Below are positions 1 through 9,775 of a stretch of DNA of 64,000 nucleotides, piece by piece. The stretch is from an uncultured Dysgonomonas sp. (lineage in GTDB: Bacteria > Bacteroidota > Bacteroidia > Bacteroidales > Dysgonomonadaceae), in the NCBI RefSeq assembly GCF_934668725.1, contig NZ_CAKUOF010000017.1:1-64000 (forward strand), given 5' to 3'. Made by a program: the position numbers and the translations under genes. A model generated the notes under the pieces. The model saw only the letters and a program-made list of their open reading frames with translations. It had not been told where the DNA came from and ran no database searches. The first letter of the stretch is position 1, and every line of letters starts with the position of its first letter.

Positions 1-369
1 TAGACTTTTTTTGAAAGTTTTTTACGTGATATCCTTAACTGCTATACAAACAGTGTTTTATAACATAAATTATTTTTCATTGCCATTCAAGTTTTATGGC
101 AGATTGGAAAATGAGTAAACAAAAAAGGAATCCACTAGAGTTATGAAAAGGTAGAAAATCGTCTAATGAGTATTCAATTGTCAGTTTACATTATATAAGC
201 TATTTCATAAAATGAAATCGGCAGACCTCATTAATTTTTCATCTTTTCAAATTCATATAATGAAAACTAGATCTAATCATGATTTCATTTTTTTATAATA
301 TCTTTGAACGCTCTTTAGTTTTATAGTAACTCTGTATCCTAAGAAATATACACTAACATTAATATCTAT
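1..369. other. Intergenic left edge, no gene seen
   Basis: The first codons in all frames are quickly closed by stops and I see no coding signal, tRNA or repeat. The stretch is very AT-rich. Its only supported element is a Bacteroidota -7 box (TATCTTTG at 299-306) that probably drives the MBOAT gene starting at 370. Confidence 0.6.
299..306 (+). promoter_or_regulatory. Putative -7 promoter box of the MBOAT gene
   Basis: TATCTTTG matches the Bacteroidota -7 consensus TAnnTTTG and would give a leader of about 55 nt. No good TTTG -33 box is visible at the usual 19-21 nt, so this is moderate evidence only. Confidence 0.4.
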
Positions 370-1809
370 ATGTTTTTTAATTCAATTGAATATGCCATTT
401 TTTTACCAATTGTTTTTATCCTTTATTGGTTTGTATTTAAAAAATCATATAAAATACAGAATATCTTATTAGTTATATCCAGTTACTTTTTTTATGCTTG
501 TTGGGATTGGCGTTTCATGTTCCTTCTTGGATTTTCGACAATTTTAGATTTCGTTTCCGGCTTACAGATAGCAAAAGTTAATTCTAAACTAAGTAAAAAA
601 ATATGGCTTATACTTAGTGTTGGTATAAATTTAGGTTTTCTTGGAGTTTTTAAATATTATAACTTCTTTGTTGAGTCTTTTGCTGAGCTATTAGCTTCTT
701 TTGGGCTTACTGCTCACTTTACTACATTGAACATTATTTTACCGGTTGGTATCTCTTTCTATACTTTCCATGGACTTTCATACGTATTTGATATATATAA
801 TGACAAAATAAAACCATGCCACAGTTGGATAAATTATAGCTTATTTGTAAGCTTCTTCCCTTTACTTGTTGCCGGACCTATTGAACGTGCAACCCATCTA
901 TTACCGCAAGTTGAAAAAGCCAGAACTTTTAATTATAGTAAATCAATTGATGGATTAAGACAAATTCTATGGGGACTATTTAAAAAGGTAGTAATTGCCG
1001 ACAACTGTGCAGTTCTGGCTGATAATGTATTTAATAACTCCGACCAATATCATGGGAGTTCATTAATATTGGGTGCCATCTTCTTTACAATTCAGATTTA
1101 CGGTGATTTTTCGGGCTATTCTGATATTGCTTTAGGCTCAGCCCGATTATTAGGTTTTGAACTATTGAAGAACTTCAGCTTTCCTTACTTTTCAAGAGAT
1201 ATTGCCGAATTTTGGAGACGCTGGCATATTTCGCTGTCATCTTGGTTCAAAGATTATCTATACATTCCATTGGGGGGAAGTCGAGGCACTATGGTTCAAA
1301 CAATCCGAAATACGTTTATTATATTTTTAGTTAGTGGATTCTGGCATGGGGCTAATTGGACTTTTTTAATGTGGGGAGGACTAAATGCGCTTTTTATAAT
1401 GCCCTCTATAATATTCAAATCCAATAGAAGAAACCTGAATGTAGTAGCTCAAGGACGTATACTACCTTCAGTAACCGAAGTATTACAAGTGGCTTCAACT
1501 TTTTTACTATCTACTTTTGCCTGGATATTCTTCAGAGCTGAAAGTATTCATCACGCATTTTATTTCATCAAAGATATTTTCACTCCTGAACTGTTTAGTT
1601 TACCTAAAATGTATTCCGGACAAGTGCTCTTACTTATTCTTTTATTTTTTTCTGTTGAATGGATGGGAAGGGAAAATAACTATGCAATTGAAAAAATAGG
1701 ACTCAAAGTAAAAAGTAGTTTTTTACGTTGGGCATTCTATTATACTATTGGAATATTGATTTTCCTTTATTCAGGACATCATCAGGCATTCATTTATTTT
1801 CAATTCTAA
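370..1809 (+). CDS. MBOAT family O-acyltransferase (AlgI/PatA-like)
   Basis: This 479-residue multi-pass inner-membrane protein belongs to the MBOAT family, which moves acyl groups (usually acetyl) across the membrane onto extracytoplasmic polysaccharides. The N-terminus has the usual AlgI-like 'FNS..Y..FLP' start and many hydrophobic segments follow. The family signature around FWRRWHISLS places a histidine at 286, and SGFWHGANW carries the invariant membrane-embedded catalytic His at 326. Length fits AlgI/DltB relatives. The stop is 4 nt before the next gene, an SGNH-like protein, matching the common MBOAT plus SGNH pairing. The acyl acceptor cannot be read from this locus. Confidence 0.88.
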   Translation: MFFNSIEYAIFLPIVFILYWFVFKKSYKIQNILLVISSYFFYACWDWRFMFLLGFSTILDFVSGLQIAKVNSKLSKKIWLILSVGINLGFLGVFKYYNFFVESFAELLASFGLTAHFTTLNIILPVGISFYTFHGLSYVFDIYNDKIKPCHSWINYSLFVSFFPLLVAGPIERATHLLPQVEKARTFNYSKSIDGLRQILWGLFKKVVIADNCAVLADNVFNNSDQYHGSSLILGAIFFTIQIYGDFSGYSDIALGSARLLGFELLKNFSFPYFSRDIAEFWRRWHISLSSWFKDYLYIPLGGSRGTMVQTIRNTFIIFLVSGFWHGANWTFLMWGGLNALFIMPSIIFKSNRRNLNVVAQGRILPSVTEVLQVASTFLLSTFAWIFFRAESIHHAFYFIKDIFTPELFSLPKMYSGQVLLLILLFFSVEWMGRENNYAIEKIGLKVKSSFLRWAFYYTIGILIFLYSGHHQAFIYFQF

Positions 1810-1813
1810 ATTA

Positions 1814-2755
1814 ATGAGGAGACTTATCTTATATACATTGCTATTCATTACTCCTTTTATTGTGAGTATAGTAGTAATAGAGTATTTGTTAAGAAAAATA
1901 CCAAACAGTCATATGGTCAAAGCTGACGAATTTCAAGCTAAAATAAAACAAACAAAGATTATTATTTTAGGGAATTCACATGCTGCCAACGCTATAAATC
2001 CTGACTTCTTATCCAAAGAGGCTTATAATTTAGCTCAAGGAGCTCAAACTTTAAATATTGATTACGCTCTTCTATCTAAATATCAGGATCAGTTAGATTC
2101 ACTAGAGTATATTATAATATCTATGTCCTATCATTCACCATGGTTTAAGCTTTCAGATTTAGAGTACTTTAAATGGATGGGGAAATATAATAATATCTAT
2201 TTTGATATAAACATAGAGCATAACCCTCTAAAAATGTTTCTTTTTCTGGATGAACCAATCAAAAAAGATTTAGAGTATATAAAATTATATTATTGGAATA
2301 AACGCCCTATAACATTTAATTATATCAATGGATTTATGCCAGCACCGCCGGCTTCCGATTTTAAAAAAATAGAAAAACATGCTAAAGATGTTGCTCAAGG
2401 ATTCACTGTCGAAGACTTAACGCTTAGATATAATGAAAATTTAGGGTATTTAACAAACATAATAGAGATAGCTAAAAAGAAACATAGTAAAGTCATTTTT
2501 ATTACTACACCTTGTTACCCGACATATATTGATAACCTAAATAAAGAACAACTTGGCTCAATGCATCGTTTAATGGATAGTATCCAGAATAATGAAGATG
2601 TTTTCTACTATGATTTTTTAGAGGATGCTCGAAGCTATACTCTTGAGGATTTTAACAATGGAGATCATCTTAGTTATTTAGGAGCTCAGAAAGTTACTTT
2701 TAAAATTGATTCTATCATAAAAGAAATAGAAGCGAAAAACATAGGTAAACGATAA
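1814..2755 (+). CDS. SGNH-like membrane-anchored acyltransferase partner, copy 1
   Basis: The 313-residue protein starts with one hydrophobic signal-anchor (about residues 3-24), so the rest should be periplasmic. ILGNSHA at about 52-57 resembles the SGNH/GDSL nucleophile block with Ser55, and GDHLSYLGA near 283-291 resembles the C-terminal Asp-His block. Such proteins accept an acyl group from an MBOAT partner and transfer it to a glycan, as AlgJ/AlgX do for alginate. It follows the MBOAT gene by 4 nt, so they are co-transcribed. It is a close paralogue of the next gene. Family assignment rests on these two motifs, and the substrate is unknown. Confidence 0.65.
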   Translation: MRRLILYTLLFITPFIVSIVVIEYLLRKIPNSHMVKADEFQAKIKQTKIIILGNSHAANAINPDFLSKEAYNLAQGAQTLNIDYALLSKYQDQLDSLEYIIISMSYHSPWFKLSDLEYFKWMGKYNNIYFDINIEHNPLKMFLFLDEPIKKDLEYIKLYYWNKRPITFNYINGFMPAPPASDFKKIEKHAKDVAQGFTVEDLTLRYNENLGYLTNIIEIAKKKHSKVIFITTPCYPTYIDNLNKEQLGSMHRLMDSIQNNEDVFYYDFLEDARSYTLEDFNNGDHLSYLGAQKVTFKIDSIIKEIEAKNIGKR

Positions 2756-2777
2756 ATAAATTACCGAGTATTTGACA

Positions 2778-3719
2778 ATGAGAAAATTAATAGTATATAC
2801 TCTGATATTCATTAGTCCATTTATTATTACAGTAATTGGGCTTGAAACGCTTTTAAGAAAAATACCTAATGCCTACATGGTTAAAGCTGATTTTCTTAAA
2901 ACAAGTTCGAGTAATACACAAATACTTATACTCGGAAGTTCGCATGGTATAACAGGAATTAATCCCGAAGCTTTTTCAAAAAACGCATTCAATACTGCAA
3001 ACTATGCACAAACATTAGATATAGACTATAAAATTTTAGAAAAATATCAGGATAAATTAGACTCTTTAGAGTATGTTATAGTTCCTTTATCGTATCATTT
3101 GTTATGGACTAATATTGAAGACCACCCACAAAGATGGAGACGTAAATATTACAATATATATTATGATATAGATATAGAACAAAATCCTCTACAAAGATTA
3201 TTGTTTCTGGACGAAACAATGAAAACTAACCTTCAACACATTCAAGACTTTTATTCTAAAAAAGAAAACCCCATACCTGATTTAACTCCAAGAGGTTTTG
3301 TTGCTTTACAACCAGCCAAGAATGCCAGTATAATTAAAGAAGTCTCTGAAAAAGTTATTTCGGCTCACACATCCTCGAACTTAAATTGGAGGTATGCCGA
3401 AAATGTAAATTATTTAAAAAAGATCATTGAAATAGGGAAAAAGAAGAATGCCAAAACTATTTTTGTTACAATACCTGCACATATATCATTTGTAAAGCTG
3501 CTTAACCAAAAGCAATTGAAGATATTACACTCAACAGCAGATGAGTTAGCCGATAACAAAGATGTGTTTTACTATGATTGCTTAAACGATTTTAATAACA
3601 GTACCAGCAACAAAAATTTTAAGCTATTCTTTGATTCGGATCATTTAAGCTATCTTGGTGCCGAAGTATTTAGCCATAAGTTAGATTCAATAATTAAGGT
3701 TTTAGACAAAAGAAATTAA
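2778..3719 (+). CDS. SGNH-like membrane-anchored acyltransferase partner, copy 2
   Basis: This tandem paralogue of the preceding gene shares its N-terminal anchor, the LLRKIPN and MVKAD segments and the DHLSYLGA C-terminal block. The nucleophile block reads ILGSSHG (Ser54-Ser55), whereas copy 1 has ILGNSHA. I chose the ATG at 2778 because it aligns exactly with copy 1. An in-frame TTG at 2772 would add only two residues. Its stop overlaps the stop of convergent mnmD by a few bases, so the two transcripts meet here without a spacer. The role is inferred to be polysaccharide O-acylation with the MBOAT protein, perhaps at a different site or on a different sugar. Confidence 0.62.
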   Translation: MRKLIVYTLIFISPFIITVIGLETLLRKIPNAYMVKADFLKTSSSNTQILILGSSHGITGINPEAFSKNAFNTANYAQTLDIDYKILEKYQDKLDSLEYVIVPLSYHLLWTNIEDHPQRWRRKYYNIYYDIDIEQNPLQRLLFLDETMKTNLQHIQDFYSKKENPIPDLTPRGFVALQPAKNASIIKEVSEKVISAHTSSNLNWRYAENVNYLKKIIEIGKKKNAKTIFVTIPAHISFVKLLNQKQLKILHSTADELADNKDVFYYDCLNDFNNSTSNKNFKLFFDSDHLSYLGAEVFSHKLDSIIKVLDKRN

Positions 3720-4399
3720 ATTTTTGATTTTGTCGCTCTTAACATTTCCCTTTTTCCCGGAGGACCAGGTAAACGCTCTACATTATATCCAGCCTGTAAT
3801 AACATACGCCTCACAACTCCTTTCGCACAATAAGTCGTAAGAATACCGTCTTCACTTGTTAAAGTATATAAGGTATCAAATATTTCTTGTGACCACATCT
3901 CCGGCTGCTTCTCCGGTGCAAAAGCATCAAAGTAGACTATATCAAAAGTGATATCAGAAAGGAAAGAAGAATCTAGTTTACTAAAATCAGTTCGAATCTT
4001 TGTAAGATAAAAATGGGGGGTGATCTCATTCTTTATGTCCCAATCACAAGCGTGCAGTTGTATATAGTATTCTTTTATTTCGGGCTTATCACTTTCCACA
4101 TAATTTAATTGTCTGATTATCTCCATTGGTAATGGGTAAAGTTCTAGACTTGTGTAATCTATTCTTTTGTTTGTATCTTGTGCTACACACAAAGAGAGAT
4201 AGGCATTAAGCCCTGTTCCAAAACCAATTTCAAGAATTTTTATATCATCCTTTGACGAATGTAATAAACCTGCTTTTATAAATATATGATCGGATTCTTG
4301 TTTTGCTCCATTTACCGAATGATAATGCTCATTAAGAGTGGGAACAAAAAGTGTATGAGAACCATCTTTTGTTAATTCTATTTTTACTTCCTGTTCCAT
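3716..4399 (-). CDS. tRNA 5-aminomethyl-2-thiouridine methyltransferase MnmD
   Basis: A stand-alone version of the MnmC methyltransferase domain (about 227 residues) that uses SAM to methylate aminomethyl-uridine at tRNA wobble position 34. The SAM-binding loop EIGFGTGLNAYLSL is visible near residues 58-71, and the motif DIVYFDAFAPEKQPEMW is typical of this family. The FAD-dependent oxidase half of enterobacterial MnmC is absent, as in other free-standing MnmD proteins. I prefer the ATG at 4399, since extension to 4405 needs a TTG. It lies directly after ispF on the same strand, probably in one transcript. Confidence 0.85.
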   Translation of the reverse strand: MEQEVKIELTKDGSHTLFVPTLNEHYHSVNGAKQESDHIFIKAGLLHSSKDDIKILEIGFGTGLNAYLSLCVAQDTNKRIDYTSLELYPLPMEIIRQLNYVESDKPEIKEYYIQLHACDWDIKNEITPHFYLTKIRTDFSKLDSSFLSDITFDIVYFDAFAPEKQPEMWSQEIFDTLYTLTSEDGILTTYCAKGVVRRMLLQAGYNVERLPGPPGKREMLRATKSKI

Positions 4400-4422
4400 T
4401 ATCAATTCAACTTATACGAGTA

Positions 4423-4902
4423 TTATATTTTTTCAATTAATGCCACAGCATAGGATGAAAAGCCCTCTTCTCGACCAACAAATCCCATTTTCTCTGAAGT
4501 TGTCGCTTTGATCGATATATCGTCTATATCTATCTCTAAAATATCAGCCATTACTTGTTGCATTTGAGGTATATGAGGATTTATTTTAGGTTGTTCGGCA
4601 CAGATCGTTGCATCTATATTTCCTATTCTATATCCCTTTTCAGTAAGTACTTCCAATGTTTTTTTTAGTAGTAATTTGCTATCTACATCTTTATATTCTT
4701 TAGCTGTATCCGGAAAATGAAACCCTATATCTCTGAGGTTAGCTGCACCCAATAAAGCATCGCAAATAGCATGAATAAGTACATCTGCATCAGAATGTCC
4801 CATTAATCCTTTTTCAAAATCAATTTTCACTCCACCCAGCCATAAGTCACGACCTTCTACCAAACGATGGACATCATATCCAAACCCTACACGTATCTTC
4901 AT
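4423..4902 (-). CDS. ispF: 2-C-methyl-D-erythritol 2,4-cyclodiphosphate synthase
   Basis: IspF converts CDP-methylerythritol 2-phosphate to methylerythritol cyclodiphosphate in the non-mevalonate isoprenoid pathway. The 159-residue product has the family's zinc ligands in GYDVHRL near the N-terminus and GHSDADVLIHAICDALLG, plus KATTSEKMGFVGREEG near the C-terminus. The ATG at 4902 gives the canonical MKIRVGFGYDVH start. Extending upstream to 4956 adds a non-conserved tail and is rejected. It sits between porV and mnmD on the same strand, with a 23-nt gap to mnmD. Confidence 0.95.
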   Translation of the reverse strand: MKIRVGFGYDVHRLVEGRDLWLGGVKIDFEKGLMGHSDADVLIHAICDALLGAANLRDIGFHFPDTAKEYKDVDSKLLLKKTLEVLTEKGYRIGNIDATICAEQPKINPHIPQMQQVMADILEIDIDDISIKATTSEKMGFVGREEGFSSYAVALIEKI

Positions 4903-5017
4903 TATAATTCTTCGATAAATATTGTAAAAGTAATTCTTCACTAATAAAGTTAGCAATTACCTTATTAAATACACTAATTTAAAACTTACACTAAGATAAT
5001 ATGATTAATATTTTCAA

Positions 5018-6202
5018 TTATTTAAATAGATTTCTCAAACCATCCATGTCAAATCCCAGCGAAAAGCGGATTGTCTGATCTAAAGGATTAGATTCTGCTG
5101 TTGAAATTAAGTATGCTGCATCAAGTTGAAATACATTCATTTTGAAACCTGCTCCAAATGAAAAATATTTTCGATTACCTTGTCTTTCACTTTCATGAAA
5201 GTACCCACCTCTAACCATAAACTGATTATTGTATGCATATTCCATACCTGCAGACCATGCTATTTCTTCCAGCTCCCCTCTAAATCCATAAGGGGAATCG
5301 GTAAAAGACTTAAATATACCTCTAATAGGTGATGTATCAGCCACTTCTCTTTGTCGTGCTTGAAAAGCATCATCACTTTCCGTCTCTCCTTGTACAGGGC
5401 GAGACGGAACTAAAAGTTTATTCAAATCCATACTAAATGCCAAGGTATTATATTCATCCAAAGGATATGTAAGAGATGCTCCCAATCTCATATTTGTTGG
5501 AAGAAAATAACTGTTAGCCCCTCCATCCATTGATATTTTTGAGCCAATGTTTGATATATTGAAACCTAGCCCTAACAAACTCTCTGCGGAACCAATCATT
5601 ACATACGATTCATTATACCCGGATATGTCGGCTGCAAAAGCATTACCGGGCGTTGTACCATCATCAACCGATGTAGTATAATCTGTACGAATATACCGCA
5701 TGGCAACACCACCTGAAAATGTTTGTGTTAGTTTACGCGAGTAGGCTACATCAAAAGCCATTTCATAAGGAGATACCACTGATCCGAATTGTCCATTTAA
5801 GTCAACTTCGGGTATATCACCAACCGAGAAATAACGGATTGAAGCACTTATTGCCTGATTATCCTCATTCCCGAATTTATAAAAGCCTGAAGCATATACC
5901 AAAGCTATATCCTTTACAATTTTACGTAACCAAGGAGTGTACGACATTGATATTCCAGCTTTAGTTTCGAGAAACGCATATTTTGCAGGGTTCCAATGTT
6001 GTGAATAAAGATCGGGTAAAGTAGCTGCTCCAACATCTCCCAAACCTCCTCCTCTTGCATCAGGTGCAATCGTTAACGATGGAACCGCTGTTATAGGAGG
6101 ATTAGCTAACTTTTGTGCATATCCTGTAAATGCAATAAACAGGAAAAGAGGTGCAAATAAATATTTCTTACTAATTTTTATCATAAGTTTAAGCATTATC
6201 AT
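5018..6202 (-). CDS. porV: Type IX secretion outer-membrane protein PorV
   Basis: PorV (LptO) is a FadL-like outer-membrane barrel that collects substrates leaving the type IX secretion system and passes them to the PorU sortase. An N-terminal signal peptide ends at about GYA-Q. The mature start, with PDARGGGLGDVGAATLPD, is the family's recognisable N-terminal block, followed by repeated beta-strand patterns (YAYNNQFMVRGGYF). Length of about 390 residues is normal. Three Met codons (6202, 6196, 6184) precede the signal peptide, and the shortest version (MIKISKK) is equally plausible. It follows porU by 56-57 nt on the same strand, an arrangement known from other Bacteroidota. Confidence 0.9.
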   Translation of the reverse strand: MIMLKLMIKISKKYLFAPLFLFIAFTGYAQKLANPPITAVPSLTIAPDARGGGLGDVGAATLPDLYSQHWNPAKYAFLETKAGISMSYTPWLRKIVKDIALVYASGFYKFGNEDNQAISASIRYFSVGDIPEVDLNGQFGSVVSPYEMAFDVAYSRKLTQTFSGGVAMRYIRTDYTTSVDDGTTPGNAFAADISGYNESYVMIGSAESLLGLGFNISNIGSKISMDGGANSYFLPTNMRLGASLTYPLDEYNTLAFSMDLNKLLVPSRPVQGETESDDAFQARQREVADTSPIRGIFKSFTDSPYGFRGELEEIAWSAGMEYAYNNQFMVRGGYFHESERQGNRKYFSFGAGFKMNVFQLDAAYLISTAESNPLDQTIRFSLGFDMDGLRNLFK

Positions 6203-6258
6203 TATTCTATCAAGACCTTAGATCGTTTTGTATTTTGGATAAAAAAGAAAATTCAGAT

Positions 6259-9200
6259 TTAGTGAGTAACTATTAATTTTTGAGACTTAATGGACGAAAG
6301 TTTTCCATTGAGACTTACTTGTGCCGTACAAATATAAACACCCGGGCTTAAACGTGAACCACCGGAGTCATTCAAATTCCAATTATAAGAATATCGTTCC
6401 ATATAATCTGCATTTTTCTCTTCATGTACCCACATAAGAGCTCCTGTTAACGAATAAACCGATATCTTCACATCGATATTTGTGCCAGGGGTATTTGTGT
6501 TCAGCACAAAATTGGTTTCATCTCTTGCCGGATTACCCCATATTTCGAAATTATATACTGCCGGTTTGAAGTCGTTACTAATAATAAAATCAATAGTCTG
6601 ACTTGCGGAGTTGTTCCAAACATCCCAAACTCTTAGTTCCAAAGTATGGTATCCTTCATCTAGCTCAGGAAATTGATACTTTATACTTCCTTTTTTTGTT
6701 GAATTATCAGCATTTTCAAAATAAGGGGTCATATCAATCTCTGTCCGATTATTAAGAATAAGTACCATATTATGTCCTATACCACTTGATAAATTTATTC
6801 CTGTATCATCCGATATATCAGCAAAGAAGAGAGGTGTAGAGTTTACATGATCTCCGTTTTTAAATTGTGGAGAATTCAAAAACATGTTTGAAATAACAGG
6901 AGGATTGGTTTCTTCGGGCAGATTTGTATTTGTTCCTCCTACTGTATAGTTATAAAAAGAACCTTGGGCTTTTTTATCCCCTGGCTCATTATGGGCATAA
7001 AAACTCATTTTGCCCTTCCCGCCGGTATATAAAATATCTTTAGGAGCAACAAAGTTTATTTCAAATGCACCTTCTTTAATTTCAACACTACCCGAAAATA
7101 AAGTATTCGTATAATCTTTATAGCTCATGGCAACCTCTTCACTTAAACCCTCAGGAGTATTACCTCTAGTTCTTAGGGTTTGTTCCGAATCAAATATGAC
7201 CGATTCTAATTTACCATTAAAATCTGTCACTATCCCTCCATTCTGATTGACAATATTTCCTTTGATAATTATATTATCTAAGGCCCGTATATTAAGGTCT
7301 TTTTCATCAGCAGCCAGCCCATTCATTTCTGTAACTTCAACGCGGTAAGTCTCATCCGGATAATTTAATTTCAATGCAGGATCTCCTAATAATTGAAACT
7401 TAAGCTTATTCATGTCCTTCAACATGTCTTTTTCCAATTTCGCATTACGAATTATATCTCCCATACGGGCTGCTTTTCCATCTTTAGGTTTCAACAAGTG
7501 CTTCGTTATATTATTATTCATAAGAGTGTTATCAACAATAAATACAACTCTTACCGTAGAAAATAGAGCGATAGCACCTCCATTAGGATTCAACAAAGCA
7601 ACTCCTCCCCCTGAAGTATCATCTGCATCAAAACGACTAAAATCACAAGTTGCAGTTATCCATAGAGGTAATCTGTTATTATTCATTGAAGTTATATCCG
7701 AAAGTTTTAATAAGAACTCATGAGTCCAAGAATCTGTAGCACCATGGCCTATAAAATTCAATGCCAAAGTTCCTCTGCTGATACGATCAAGCACGGCTTG
7801 CGTAGCATCAGGATAACGAGCCCCATTGGCTCCTACTATTCTTTCATACGAATCTTCATAAATACGGTTTAATATAAAGTCAGGATGGTTGGCTGCTGTA
7901 TAAGTAGCAAACCTTTCGGCATCGAGCATATGCCCTCTCTCCGATGCGATTGAATGATTGGGGGCAATTGCATCATCTGCAATAAAAGTTATATTATTTT
8001 GCCATATTCCCCTATTTGAATTCTCTATATATGCGGCTATTTTATTTACAGCTATTTGAGCTTCGTTTTCAGTTCTCACAGGCAAACGTCCTATAGAAAT
8101 ATCGAGTTTGTCTAAAGCTAAATCACGTCCTTCATTGTCATCCAAAAAGCCTAAATAATCATCAGTCACATAAGAAGCTGTCTCCTGTAAAGACTCTTCC
8201 GTTTGATAAGTCAAAAGCATTGACTTTTTATTTTCAGCAGTCCAATTAGATTGAATAAAGCGATTATCAAATGTACCTCCTCCAAAAAGGAAAAGATATT
8301 TAGGCCTATCTTCTTCAGAGGTACTTCTGTCATAGAACATTTTTACAAACCGACGATATGCAGTTATATCGGGGTTTCCAGATGAAAACTCATTATAAAT
8401 ATCATCCGGACTAACAATTAACGATCTTAAACCTTCCTTCTCATGCAATCTGGCAACTTGTTCTGCATAAGATTTCAAAAATGGTTGAACTATAATTATC
8501 ATATCAGGACTTGTACTTGCATGCAAGTTCTGATTCGTCACTTTACCCACAAGAGTCGGGGAAGGAATTGTTTGAGAAATATCGACTAAAGCATATTCAT
8601 GTATATCGGTATTAGATGCACCGAAACTTAATGTTGTACCCGACAACGACGCATCAATTTTTCTAACTGTCGTATTGTCCGTAACATCCCAGACCAACAT
8701 AGAGTTACTGGCTTCGGAAATATTGAACTGAATATCTCCCCTATTTGTTTTATTACGAAACAAAGTTACAGTTCCATACGGTTTCAATACTCGCTGATAA
8801 TTTACTGTAATATAATTAAGATAAAGATTCTGATCGTTTGTCCATCCTTTTTTATAAGTAAGATTCAATATTGACTTGTTTCGCAAATTTGATCTGACTA
8901 TTGTATCATTTATTGTAGTCGCCTTGGTATAATATTCGTTAGTTACTTCTGTCTTATGACTTTTTACCAGTCCACCATCTACAGACACGCTCAGCATGCC
9001 TACAGGTACTGTGACTCTCGATATAAAATCATATCTTATAGTAGCAGGTGCAGAAGTTACCCCTTCGAGAGGTAGTGTAAAATCCTGAGAAGTTTTAGTT
9101 TTAAAGCTTTCTCCAAAAAATTTGCGACCGGTTTCGGCTATATTTACAAGCTCTTTCTCATGTAAATAATAGTCATCAAAAGTGTTAACAGAACTCGACG

Positions 9201-9729
9201 CGGAAGAAGATGCCTGAGTAGTCATTAGTTTAGGCTGATCCGGGGACTCTGTAACAAAATAGTAAGCAACCTCATCTGCTTTAGTATCACTATTCTTAGA
9301 ATACGGATTTTGTTCATGGACAAATTCTTTCAGTTTTTCATCATATATCCATTTAATACCACCACGGGCATAAAACAATATATAATCTCCTTTTCCAAAA
9401 TTAGCTTGGTCTTTACTCATCCAGATAGAAACCTGAGGAAGATCATCTATGTAAGATTTTGTAAAATCTTCATCCAGAATCCAACCTCCGTAACCATATA
9501 TCTTTACATTTTGGGGATTGGATAACCCTATTTTTGCTAATTCCTCATACGTTAGTTTATACACACCGGTAGCCGGTACTTTTATTTTATACCAGTTTCC
9601 TTGTGATAATACAGAATTAGCAGCATATCTACTACCATCATTATCAACTGCAAAGAGTCTTATGAAGGAACAGATACTGAAAAAAAGTAGTGTATAGAAA
9701 TATCTTTGCAACAGTTTTTGTCTTAACAT
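6259..9729 (-). CDS. porU: Type IX secretion sortase PorU (C25 peptidase)
   Basis: PorU is the cell-surface cysteine peptidase of the type IX system. It removes the C-terminal domain of cargo proteins and attaches them to A-LPS. The roughly 1156-residue product has a signal sequence, a gingipain-like C25 domain and a C-terminal beta domain. The catalytic pair is visible as His662 in GHGATDSW and Cys695 in ATCDFSRF, 33 residues apart as in gingipains. The C-terminus (NPARDETNF, LSPGVYI) resembles a type A sorting domain, which PorU homologues keep. I chose ATG 9729, since the alternative GTG at 9753 would translate through a palindromic repeat. PorV follows directly. Confidence 0.92.
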   Translation of the reverse strand: MLRQKLLQRYFYTLLFFSICSFIRLFAVDNDGSRYAANSVLSQGNWYKIKVPATGVYKLTYEELAKIGLSNPQNVKIYGYGGWILDEDFTKSYIDDLPQVSIWMSKDQANFGKGDYILFYARGGIKWIYDEKLKEFVHEQNPYSKNSDTKADEVAYYFVTESPDQPKLMTTQASSSASSSVNTFDDYYLHEKELVNIAETGRKFFGESFKTKTSQDFTLPLEGVTSAPATIRYDFISRVTVPVGMLSVSVDGGLVKSHKTEVTNEYYTKATTINDTIVRSNLRNKSILNLTYKKGWTNDQNLYLNYITVNYQRVLKPYGTVTLFRNKTNRGDIQFNISEASNSMLVWDVTDNTTVRKIDASLSGTTLSFGASNTDIHEYALVDISQTIPSPTLVGKVTNQNLHASTSPDMIIIVQPFLKSYAEQVARLHEKEGLRSLIVSPDDIYNEFSSGNPDITAYRRFVKMFYDRSTSEEDRPKYLFLFGGGTFDNRFIQSNWTAENKKSMLLTYQTEESLQETASYVTDDYLGFLDDNEGRDLALDKLDISIGRLPVRTENEAQIAVNKIAAYIENSNRGIWQNNITFIADDAIAPNHSIASERGHMLDAERFATYTAANHPDFILNRIYEDSYERIVGANGARYPDATQAVLDRISRGTLALNFIGHGATDSWTHEFLLKLSDITSMNNNRLPLWITATCDFSRFDADDTSGGGVALLNPNGGAIALFSTVRVVFIVDNTLMNNNITKHLLKPKDGKAARMGDIIRNAKLEKDMLKDMNKLKFQLLGDPALKLNYPDETYRVEVTEMNGLAADEKDLNIRALDNIIIKGNIVNQNGGIVTDFNGKLESVIFDSEQTLRTRGNTPEGLSEEVAMSYKDYTNTLFSGSVEIKEGAFEINFVAPKDILYTGGKGKMSFYAHNEPGDKKAQGSFYNYTVGGTNTNLPEETNPPVISNMFLNSPQFKNGDHVNSTPLFFADISDDTGINLSSGIGHNMVLILNNRTEIDMTPYFENADNSTKKGSIKYQFPELDEGYHTLELRVWDVWNNSASQTIDFIISNDFKPAVYNFEIWGNPARDETNFVLNTNTPGTNIDVKISVYSLTGALMWVHEEKNADYMERYSYNWNLNDSGGSRLSPGVYICTAQVSLNGKLSSIKSQKLIVTH

Positions 9730-9737
9730 ATAAATTA

Positions 9738-9750
9738 AGGTCTCAGACCT
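9738..9750. repeat. Micro-palindrome AGGTCTCAGACCT, porU 5' side
   Basis: A perfect 6-bp inverted repeat with a 1-nt centre, 8 nt upstream of the porU ATG and inside the gap after the FAH-family gene. The identical 13-mer recurs upstream of nuoM at 40186-40198. Confidence 0.7.
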
Positions 9751-9775
9751 CACTATTACTTATAATATATTCATG

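Noticed and set aside
9730..9753. GTG start for porU at 9753
   Set aside because: It would translate the micro-palindrome, which is noncoding in its other ten copies. ATG 9729 leads straight into a signal-peptide-like sequence.
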